DNA from: Clostridia bacterium DTU025
Lineage (GTDB): Bacteria > Bacillota > DTU025
Assembly: GCA_001513145.1 (NCBI GenBank)
Contig: LFSP01000028.1
Span: forward strand, 143-38,573
Length of the DNA: 38,431 bases
Direction of reading: 5' to 3'
The first letter of the stretch is position 1; every line of letters begins with the position of its first letter. The notes under the pieces are model-generated. The model ran no database searches. It worked only from the letters and a program-made list of their open reading frames with translations, and was not told the DNA's origin. Positions 31,995 through 38,431 of this stretch are shown here, piece by piece. The position numbers were made by a program, and so were the translations under genes.

Positions 31995-33797
31995 ATGGAC
32001 ACTACCGCCATCCGAAACTTCTGCATCATCGCCCATGTGGACCACGGCAAGTCCACCCTTGCCGACAGGATCCTGGAGCTCACAGGGGCCATCGATCCGC
32101 GCGCCATGACCGAGCAGATGCTTGACCGCATGGACCTGGAAAGGGAACGGGGGATCACCATCAAGCTGAAACCGGTGAGGATCGACTACCGCCACACCGA
32201 CGGCAACGACTACATCCTCAACCTGATTGACACTCCGGGCCATGTGGACTTCACGTACGAGGTGTCTCGGTCCCTCGCGGCCTGTGAGGGCGCCGTGCTT
32301 GTGGTGGACGCCACCCAGGGGGTCCAGGCGCAGACCCTGGCCAACCTGTACCTCGCCATCGACCACGGCCTTGAGATCATCCCTGTAGTGAACAAGGTGG
32401 ATCTGCCCAACGCCGAGCCTGAGCGGGTCAGGGACGAGCTGGTGGACCTGCTCGGGATCAAGCCTGACGAGGTGCTCATGGTGAGCGCAAAGACCGGCGC
32501 TGGCGTCGACAGGGTGCTGAACGCAGTGGTGAACCTGGTGCCGCCTCCGTCCGGCAACCCCGATGCGCCCCTCAAGGCGCTGATCTTTGATTCGCATTTC
32601 GATCCGTACAGAGGGGTTATGGCCCACATCAGGGTGTTCAACGGGTCCCTCTCGGTGGGCGACGATATATTGATGATGAGCAGCGGCAAACGCTACACCC
32701 TCACGGAGCTGGGGGTGTTCCGCCCCGACATGCAGCCGGTATCGAACCTGGGCCCCGGCGAGGTCGGGTATCTCGCCGCCCAGATCAAGGAACTGGCCGA
32801 CGCCTCGGTGGGCGACACGGTCACCCGGGCCGCCAGCCCGGCCCGAGAGCCGCTGCCCGGCTACCGTCCCGCCAGGCCCATGGTGTACTGCGGTATGTAC
32901 CCTGTGGACACGGCGCAGTACCCTGCGCTTCGCGACGCCCTGGACAAGCTCAAGCTGAACGACGCGTCCATCTCCTATGAGCCGGAAACCTCGGCCGCGC
33001 TGGGCTTCGGCTTCCGATGCGGCTTTCTGGGCCTTCTTCACATGGAGATAGTCCAGGAGAGGCTGGAGCGCGAATATGGCCTCGAGCTCATAACCACCGC
33101 TCCATCGGTGGTGTACAAGGTGATCACCACCGCGCAGGACGAGCTTTACATCGACAACCCGGCTAACCTGCCGCCGGCGCACAAGATCGAAGAGATAGAG
33201 GAGCCTTACGTCCGCGCGACCATCTTCGTGCCCGCCGACTTGCTGGGGCCGGTGATGGACCTTGCCACCGAGCGCAGGGGATCCCTGCACGATCTGCACT
33301 TCGCCACCCCCACCAGGGTGCGGGCGACATACGACATCCCGCTTTCGGAGATACTCTTCGACTTCTTCGATAAGCTCAAGTCGCGCACCAGGGGCTACGC
33401 GTCGTTGGATTACGAGTTCCTGGAGTACCGCCAGTCCGACCTGGTGAAGCTGGACATCCTCGTAAGCGGCAAGCCCGTCGACGCCCTATCCTTCATAGTG
33501 CACCGCTCCTTTGCCGAGCGGCGGGGAAGGGCGTTGGTGGAGCGCCTGCGGAAGCTCATACCCAGGCAGCTCTACGATGTTCCCCTCCAGGCGGCCATAG
33601 GCTCCAGAGTCATCGCCCGCGAGACCATAAAGGCCCTGCGCAAGGATGTGCTGGCCAAGTGCTACGGCGGAGACGTCACCCGCAAACGCAAGCTCCTGGA
33701 GAAGCAGAAGGAAGGCAAACGCCGCATGAAGCAGTTCGGGTCCGTGGAGATACCTCAGGAGGCCTTCATGGCGGTGCTGGCGGCTGACGATGAGTAG
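31995..33797 (+). CDS. lepA: Elongation factor 4 (LepA)
   Basis: A 600-residue translational GTPase, the standard size, acting on stalled or assembling ribosomes. G1 is AHVDHGKST (13-21), G3 is DTPGHVDF, G4 is NKVD. The family-specific C-terminal domain is visible in [20 protein letters not shown] and later [19 protein letters not shown], which defines LepA. Start ATG 31995 is preceded by GAGGTG; an in-frame GTG overlaps that site. It shares an 8-base overlap with hemW. Confidence 0.98.
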   Translation: MDTTAIRNFCIIAHVDHGKSTLADRILELTGAIDPRAMTEQMLDRMDLERERGITIKLKPVRIDYRHTDGNDYILNLIDTPGHVDFTYEVSRSLAACEGAVLVVDATQGVQAQTLANLYLAIDHGLEIIPVVNKVDLPNAEPERVRDELVDLLGIKPDEVLMVSAKTGAGVDRVLNAVVNLVPPPSGNPDAPLKALIFDSHFDPYRGVMAHIRVFNGSLSVGDDILMMSSGKRYTLTELGVFRPDMQPVSNLGPGEVGYLAAQIKELADASVGDTVTRAASPAREPLPGYRPARPMVYCGMYPVDTAQYPALRDALDKLKLNDASISYEPETSAALGFGFRCGFLGLLHMEIVQERLEREYGLELITTAPSVVYKVITTAQDELYIDNPANLPPAHKIEEIEEPYVRATIFVPADLLGPVMDLATERRGSLHDLHFATPTRVRATYDIPLSEILFDFFDKLKSRTRGYASLDYEFLEYRQSDLVKLDILVSGKPVDALSFIVHRSFAERRGRALVERLRKLIPRQLYDVPLQAAIGSRVIARETIKALRKDVLAKCYGGDVTRKRKLLEKQKEGKRRMKQFGSVEIPQEAFMAVLAADDE

Positions 33798-34980
33798 CGG
33801 CGGATCCATCTACGTGCACGTGCCGTTCTGCGCGTCCAAGTGCTCGTACTGCGACTTCGTGTCGGTTCCTTTGGGTCAGGTGCGGCCCCTGGCCGCCTCT
33901 TACCTTGCGGCCTTGCGCACCGAGCTGCGCCCCTCCGTCAGGCTTCTCCGGCGCATAGCCCCCATACGCAGCATCTACATCGGCGGCGGCACGCCCACGG
34001 CCCTACCTGCCTCTGAGCTTGCACGGCTCGCCTCGGAGCTCCTGACTGCCGCCGTCAGCGCCGCGGCCGGCGACGATCCCGTCGACATCGAGTTCACCGT
34101 GGAGGCAAACCCCGCCACCATCGACACGGCCGGCCTCAGCCTTCTGCTCCGCGCCGGAGTCAACAGGCTTTCGCTGGGGGTCCAGAGCTTAGACCCTGCG
34201 GAGCTTGAGGCGCTGGGAAGGGCGCACGACGCTGCGCAGGCCCTCGCCGCCATCGACGACGCCCGAGCAGCCGGCTTCGAGAACCTCAACGTGGACCTGA
34301 TCATCGGCGCCCCGGGCCAAACCAGAGCCAGCCTCGAGTGCACCCTGGAGAGCATAGTCGCGCGCAGGCCCGACCATGTGAGCGCTTATTGTCTTCAACT
34401 GGAGACTGGAACCCCGCTGGAACGCGCCGTGGCGTCAGGCAAGGTACAGGTGCCGGATGCCGACGAGACCGCGGACCTGTACTGGACGGCGGTTCGCGCC
34501 CTATGTAGTGCGGGCTATCGCCGGTATGAGGTGTCAAACTTCGCTCTGCCCGGGCGCGAGTGCAGGCACAACTTGGGGTATTGGGAGTGCGGCATGTACT
34601 TGGGGCTCGGGGCGGCGGCCCACTCACACTATCCGTCTGAGGCAGGCGGCCCCGCGCGAAGGTGGGTGCGCTCCTGGAACACCAGCGATGTCGGCGAGTA
34701 CGTGCGCCTGGTGATGTCAGGGCATACCCCGGAGGCCGGCAGGGAGGAGCTGGACGCTGAACGTGAGGCCCGGGACCGCGTCATGCTTGGGCTCCGCACG
34801 GAGCGCGGAGTAGATCTGGCCGAGGTCGGCGCTGCCTACGGAGTCCGCATTTCCGATGCGCTTCTTCCCGTGCTCCGAAAGTGGAGCCTGAAACGTATGG
34901 TGGAGATGGAGGGCACGCGTGCGCGAATAGCGCCGCAAGCAGCACTTGTGGCAAACGTGGTATTGGCTGAGTGCGTCTGA
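33790..34980 (+). CDS. hemW: Heme chaperone/radical SAM protein HemW
   Basis: A 396-residue radical SAM protein with C14-x3-C18-x2-C21 ([12 protein letters not shown]), the motif shared by HemN and HemW. It is followed by [10 protein letters not shown] and, further on, GVQSLDP and [13 protein letters not shown]. HemW lacks the N-terminal extension that HemN (oxygen-independent coproporphyrinogen dehydrogenase) needs and instead binds and delivers heme. The sequence starts almost directly at the motif, as in HemW. It overlaps the end of lepA, and the lepA-hemW-hrcA order is the Bacillus one. Confidence 0.95.
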   Translation: MSSGGSIYVHVPFCASKCSYCDFVSVPLGQVRPLAASYLAALRTELRPSVRLLRRIAPIRSIYIGGGTPTALPASELARLASELLTAAVSAAAGDDPVDIEFTVEANPATIDTAGLSLLLRAGVNRLSLGVQSLDPAELEALGRAHDAAQALAAIDDARAAGFENLNVDLIIGAPGQTRASLECTLESIVARRPDHVSAYCLQLETGTPLERAVASGKVQVPDADETADLYWTAVRALCSAGYRRYEVSNFALPGRECRHNLGYWECGMYLGLGAAAHSHYPSEAGGPARRWVRSWNTSDVGEYVRLVMSGHTPEAGREELDAEREARDRVMLGLRTERGVDLAEVGAAYGVRISDALLPVLRKWSLKRMVEMEGTRARIAPQAALVANVVLAECV

Positions 34981-34985
34981 CTTCC

Positions 34986-35014
34986 TTGACAGCATGGGTG
35001 GGTAATGTTAGATT
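34986..35014 (+). promoter_or_regulatory. Heat-shock promoter of the hrcA operon
   Basis: TTGACA (34986-34991), a 17-base spacer and TAGATT (35009-35014), with an extended -10 TG at 35006-35007. The CIRCE operator begins five bases downstream and covers the transcript start. Confidence 0.9.
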
Positions 35015-35018
35015 CTGA

Positions 35019-35045
35019 TTAGCACTCCCGACGTGTGAGTGCTAA
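35019..35045 (+). promoter_or_regulatory. CIRCE operator (HrcA binding site)
   Basis: TTAGCACTC (35019-35027), nine bases, GAGTGCTAA (35037-35045): an exact match to the CIRCE consensus. HrcA bound here represses its own operon until heat titrates GroE. Confidence 0.98.
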
Positions 35046-35070
35046 CCAAACGGGAGGGTGAGGTGAGCCA

Positions 35071-36129
35071 ATGGCTGACGCGATGGGGCAGAGAAAGCAG
35101 GCGGTTCTTCGTGCCGTCACAGACGACTACATCTCCACCGCTGAGCCTGTAGGCTCCCGAACCATTGCGCGCAAGTACGGCCTGGGAGTCAGTCCTGCTA
35201 CCATCCGTAACGAGATGGCCGACCTTGAGGAAGAGGGCTACCTGGAGCAGCCTCACGCTTCGGCGGGGCGGATTCCGTCTGACAAGGGCTACAGGTTTTA
35301 CGTTGACAGCCTGATGCTGGAGAAGCCGATCAGCAAGTCTGAGGAGGTACGGATCCGGAAGGAGTACCAGCGCAGGCGCGACAGCATCATCTCGCTCATA
35401 CGCGCCACCGCGAGGGTGCTGGGGGAGATGAGCCAGTACGCGTCTGTGGTGATAGGCCCAACCGTAAAGGGCGCGGAGATACGACACATCCAGTTGGTGC
35501 CGCTCAGCTCGGACACCGTCCTCGTGGTGGTGGTGACCAACTCCGGCCTGGTGGAGCACAGGGTGCTCACCATAGAGCATGCGATGTCCCTGTCTGACCT
35601 TGACAGGATCTCGTGGGTCCTCAACAACAAACTGAGGGGAAGCACCCTGTCGGACATGCGCGGCCGGCTGCTGAAGGAGATCCAGGCTGAGGTCAGCGCC
35701 TACACATCGTTCCTGGAGAACATGTTCGAGCTGCTCATTGGGGCGATGCGTACGTCCGACACTGAGAAGGTGCACGTGGAAGGCGTCATGCAGCTTCTCG
35801 CGCAGCCTGAGTTCAGGGAGATAGAGAAGGCCCGCCCGGTCCTTGAGTTCCTCGAGTCTGACGAGCTGGTTCTGCGCGAACTCAGCGCGTCGGCGCGGGC
35901 GAGCCGAGGCACCGAAGTCACCATAGGTTCGGAACACGCCCTGGAGGAGCTGCGCAACTGCAGCATCGTGAGTGCCCCGTACGGGCCAGGTGGGCAGATG
36001 GTTGGAGCCGTGGCAGTCATAGGGCCTACGCGAATGGATTATGCCATGGCCACAGCCTTGGTGGGCTACATGGCGGAGCAGCTGTCGGAACTGCTTACCC
36101 GGCTCGATTGGTACAAATCTGCTGAATGA
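35071..36129 (+). CDS. hrcA: Heat-inducible transcription repressor HrcA
   Basis: A 352-residue repressor. The N-terminal winged helix (about 1-75) includes RKQAVLRAVTDDYISTAEPV and GVSPATIRNEMADLEEEGYL, the recognition part, followed by HASAGRIPSDKGYR. The C-terminal half has the GAF-like dimer domain, ending with IGPTRMDYA. It binds the perfect CIRCE site 26 bases upstream of its start, so it regulates itself and dnaJ. The start is ATG 35071 with GGGAGG upstream. The next gene is dnaJ; grpE and dnaK, which normally lie between, are absent here. Confidence 0.97.
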   Translation: MADAMGQRKQAVLRAVTDDYISTAEPVGSRTIARKYGLGVSPATIRNEMADLEEEGYLEQPHASAGRIPSDKGYRFYVDSLMLEKPISKSEEVRIRKEYQRRRDSIISLIRATARVLGEMSQYASVVIGPTVKGAEIRHIQLVPLSSDTVLVVVVTNSGLVEHRVLTIEHAMSLSDLDRISWVLNNKLRGSTLSDMRGRLLKEIQAEVSAYTSFLENMFELLIGAMRTSDTEKVHVEGVMQLLAQPEFREIEKARPVLEFLESDELVLRELSASARASRGTEVTIGSEHALEELRNCSIVSAPYGPGGQMVGAVAVIGPTRMDYAMATALVGYMAEQLSELLTRLDWYKSAE

Positions 36130-36139
36130 GGCGGTGTAG

Positions 36140-37327
36140 TTGACTTCACCCCGTGACTATTACGAGGTTCTGGGAGTAGACCGCGACGCCGACGAGGCCG
36201 AGATAAAGAAGGCGTACTGGAACCTTGCCCGCAAGTACCACCCCGACGTCAACCCCGGTGATACCGACGCGGAGGCCAAGTTCAAAGAGATAAACGAGGC
36301 GTATGAGGTGCTCTCCGACCCGGAGAAGCGTAGAAGGTACGACCTGTATGGAAGGAACGGCCAGGCCAGCGCAGACGGGGGATGGTCGCCCGACTTCGGC
36401 GGGTTCGACCCCTTCGGCGGCATCTTCGAGGCGTTCTTCGGTGACACAGTCTTCGGGCGCCAGCGCACCACTGCGGGTCCTGTGCGCGGAGACGACCTCA
36501 GGTACACACTCACCATCGACTTGGCGGAGGCGGCGTCAGGGACCACGCGAACCATCGAGTTCACGCGCGTGGGTATCTGCCGCCAGTGTTACGGGCATGG
36601 AACCGCCCCTGGCACATCCAGGATGAAATGCCCTGAGTGCGGGGGCACCGGCAGGGTGCAGTCTGTGAGCAGCACGCCGTTCGGCATGTTCACCAGGGTG
36701 ACCACGTGCTCCCGCTGCGGGGGGGACGGCACGATCATCGAGAAGCCGTGCCCGGGCTGCGGCGGCAGCGGACGCCAGAAGGAGCCAGCCCAGGTGGAGG
36801 TCACCGTACCCCCGGGCGTGGACACCGGCGCGAAGCTCAGGTTGAGGGGAGAGGGGGACGCCGGACTCAGAGGCGGCTCGTCCGGCGACCTCTTCGTGGA
36901 GATCATAGTCAGGCCGCATGATGCGTTCGTGAGGGATGGTGACGATCTGCGGGTGAAGGTTCCGATATCCTTCCCCCAGGCAGCGCTCGGCGCGGAGCTT
37001 GAGCTTACTGCCATCGATGGCTCGCGCGTGACGCTGAAGGTGAAGCCAGGCACCCAGAGCGGCCAGGAGATTCGGATAAAGGGCAAGGGCATGCCCAGCC
37101 TCCGGGGCTACGGCCGCGGGGACCTGGTGGCCGAGGTTGCGGTGGTCATCCCCACGTCGCTGAGCCGGCGCGAGAGGGAGCTCCTGGAGGAGTTGGCTGC
37201 CCTGCAGGGTGACAGTGGCGCAGGCATAGGCAAAGGCAAGGCAGGCAAGCGAGGCAAGAAGTCCAAACGCAGTCCGTTTGACGTGTTCAAATGGAACTCG
37301 GATGCGAGAAGCGATGGAATGGCTTGA
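36140..37327 (+). CDS. dnaJ: Chaperone protein DnaJ
   Basis: A 395-residue Hsp40 co-chaperone of DnaK. The J domain (about 1-72) has the HPD tripeptide in [11 protein letters not shown] Gly/Phe-rich segment follows ([15 protein letters not shown]). The zinc domain has four CxxCxGxG-type repeats ([32 protein letters not shown]), all with both Cys pairs. Substrate-binding beta domains follow, and the end is Lys/Gly-rich ([14 protein letters not shown]). Start TTG 36140 is behind GAGGCGG, 10 bases after hrcA. Its gene is directly joined to hrcA and overlaps prmA. Confidence 0.96.
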   Translation: MTSPRDYYEVLGVDRDADEAEIKKAYWNLARKYHPDVNPGDTDAEAKFKEINEAYEVLSDPEKRRRYDLYGRNGQASADGGWSPDFGGFDPFGGIFEAFFGDTVFGRQRTTAGPVRGDDLRYTLTIDLAEAASGTTRTIEFTRVGICRQCYGHGTAPGTSRMKCPECGGTGRVQSVSSTPFGMFTRVTTCSRCGGDGTIIEKPCPGCGGSGRQKEPAQVEVTVPPGVDTGAKLRLRGEGDAGLRGGSSGDLFVEIIVRPHDAFVRDGDDLRVKVPISFPQAALGAELELTAIDGSRVTLKVKPGTQSGQEIRIKGKGMPSLRGYGRGDLVAEVAVVIPTSLSRRERELLEELAALQGDSGAGIGKGKAGKRGKKSKRSPFDVFKWNSDARSDGMA

Positions 37328-38258
37328 GTTATCTGCAGACGCCCCACCGGAGTTGGCCGAGAGCGTCGCCGACGTTTTCGCCAGCGTAGGGGCGTCTGGC
37401 GCTGTGTTCACAGGGCCCGCCATCACCCGGCAGGCCGCGGAGAACCGCGGAGAAGCCGGCGTGATCTTTCCCGATGTACTTAGCTCCGAAGGGCCGGTGA
37501 AGGTCTGCGCCTATCTTCCGCTCTGTGGCGAAGTTGAGGACAAGCTATCCCGGGTGCGTCGCCGCCTGCTCGAACCTCCTTTCAACGCCCGGGTGCAGCT
37601 GGGCGTCTCCACTGTGCAATCTGAAGACTGGGCCAGGGCGTGGAAGCGCCACTACCGCGTGGAGCGCGCGGGAAGCAGGATAGTGGTGGTGCCGTCGTGG
37701 ATCGATTATCATCCGTGTGCAGACGAGGTCATCATCAGGCTCGATCCCGGCGAGGCCTTCGGCACCGGCCAGCATGAGACAACCCGCACTTGCCTGCAGG
37801 CTCTTGAGGAGTTCGTGTTCCCCGGCTGCCGCGTTCTGGACGTGGGGACCGGTTCCGGCGTACTGGCCATCGCCGCGGCCAAGCTGGGGGCAGGGTTCGT
37901 GAAGGCCGTCGACATCGACCCCGTGGCCGTGGAGGTGGCCAGGGCCAACGTTGAGCGGAACGGCGTGGATGGCAGTGTGCATGTGGCCGGAGGCAACCTG
38001 GCGTCTGGGGTTGTGGGGCGGTTCGATGTGGTGGTCGCGAACATCCTGGCGGAGGTGGTCTGCGTTCTCTCACAGGACGTTCCTGCGCTCTTGGCGCCTG
38101 GCGGCGCCTTCATCAGCTCGGGATACGTCAAGGCCAGCGTGCCGCAGGTGGTAGGGGCGCTGGAGTCCGCGGGCCACGAGGTGGTGCGGCGCGTGCAGGA
38201 AGGAGATTGGGTCACTCTGATCTCCAGGAGCAGGGGAGGGCCTGCAGCAGGTGCGTAG
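37314..38258 (+). CDS. prmA: Ribosomal protein L11 methyltransferase
   Basis: A 314-residue SAM-dependent enzyme that trimethylates ribosomal protein L11. Start ATG 37314 gives MEWLELS, matching the family N-terminus; upstream in-frame Met codons at 37302 and 37278 lie deeper in dnaJ. Landmarks are [10 protein letters not shown], the SAM-binding [19 protein letters not shown], and [10 protein letters not shown], where NILA is the active-site motif of the family. It overlaps dnaJ by 14 bases and rsmE by 8, the Bacillus dnaJ-prmA-rsmE order. Confidence 0.96.
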   Translation: MEWLELSADAPPELAESVADVFASVGASGAVFTGPAITRQAAENRGEAGVIFPDVLSSEGPVKVCAYLPLCGEVEDKLSRVRRRLLEPPFNARVQLGVSTVQSEDWARAWKRHYRVERAGSRIVVVPSWIDYHPCADEVIIRLDPGEAFGTGQHETTRTCLQALEEFVFPGCRVLDVGTGSGVLAIAAAKLGAGFVKAVDIDPVAVEVARANVERNGVDGSVHVAGGNLASGVVGRFDVVVANILAEVVCVLSQDVPALLAPGGAFISSGYVKASVPQVVGALESAGHEVVRRVQEGDWVTLISRSRGGPAAGA

Positions 38259-38431
38259 GTTCTTCGTGGAATCCCAGGACATCCAGGACGGGTGCGTCAC
38301 CATCTGTGGCGGCGATGCCCGGCATATCGCCAAGGTGCTAAGGCTGGGCGCGGGCAGCATCATCCGCGTGGTGGACAGTGCCGGGCGCGAGCTTGAGGTG
38401 GCGCTGACCACCGTGGCGGACACGTGCGTGA
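38251..38431 (+). CDS. rsmE: 16S rRNA m3U1498 methyltransferase RsmE, N-terminal fragment
   Basis: The first 60 residues of an RsmE-type methyltransferase; the 3' part is beyond the window. It begins MRRFFVE and has GDARHIAKVLRLGAGSIIRVVD, the N-terminal PUA-like domain characteristic of the family. GTG start at 38251 is ten bases after GGGGAGGG and overlaps the end of prmA, so it belongs to the same operon. It methylates U1498 of 16S rRNA in the decoding region. Confidence 0.93.
   Translation, partial: MRRFFVESQDIQDGCVTICGGDARHIAKVLRLGAGSIIRVVDSAGRELEVALTTVADTCV

Noticed and set aside
31941-33299. Open frame of 452 codons on the - strand opposite lepA
   Set aside because: LepA on the + strand is certain; the antisense frame has His/Gln-rich composition and no start signal.
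33790-34980. Calling hemW as hemN, oxygen-independent coproporphyrinogen dehydrogenase
   Set aside because: The protein begins almost at the CxxxCxxC motif and lacks the N-terminal extension of HemN; context also matches HemW.

Overview
The window is a GC-rich stretch of about 38.4 kb from an endospore-forming Firmicute (Bacillota), most likely a deep clostridial or Limnochordia-like lineage. The evidence is a germination protease gene (gpr), spoIIP, a SigH-like sigma factor, a SCIFF peptide with its maturase, a T-box leader on leuS, a perfect CIRCE element before hrcA, and a conserved Firmicute gene order near the right end. Nearly all genes lie on the + strand, often with overlapping stop and start codons; rpsT is the only clear gene on the - strand. 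I see no insertion sequence, prophage or CRISPR array.

Left part (1-12.3 kb), mostly accessory: two tandem M42 aminopeptidases; a SCIFF ranthipeptide precursor with its radical SAM maturase, driven by a promoter inside the preceding gene; a SigH-like sigma factor behind a perfect palindrome; two overlapping WYL-domain regulators; and an Mre11/Rad50-like (YhaO/YhaN-like) pair in which both proteins have lost catalytic motifs. Next comes a small unassigned cassette: a LuxR-type regulator, a 33-residue peptide with a strong ribosome-binding site, a stem-loop, a PqqD-radical SAM-SPASM enzyme and a CPBP membrane protease. It looks like a RiPP (ribosomally made, post-translationally modified peptide) pathway of a type I do not recognise, and it is the best candidate here for an undescribed system.

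Middle (12.3-22.1 kb), mostly housekeeping: obgE, nadD, an RRM protein, yqeK, rsfS, leuS, comEA and comEC. The leuS leader is unusual. A canonical T-box riboswitch with a Leu CTC specifier is split by a complete tRNA-Ala(GGC) gene sitting inside what should be stem III. Then follows an ABC import operon (22.1-27.4 kb) with a binding protein, two permeases and no ATPase, interrupted by a secreted PHP-family phosphoesterase.

Right part (27.4-38.4 kb): holA, rpsT (-), gpr, spoIIP, a small membrane protein in the yqxA position, lepA, hemW, hrcA, dnaJ, prmA and the start of rsmE. This matches the Bacillus subtilis order except that grpE and dnaK are missing between hrcA and dnaJ.

Several promoters carry a TGn extension upstream of the -10 box, which appears to be a common style in this genome.
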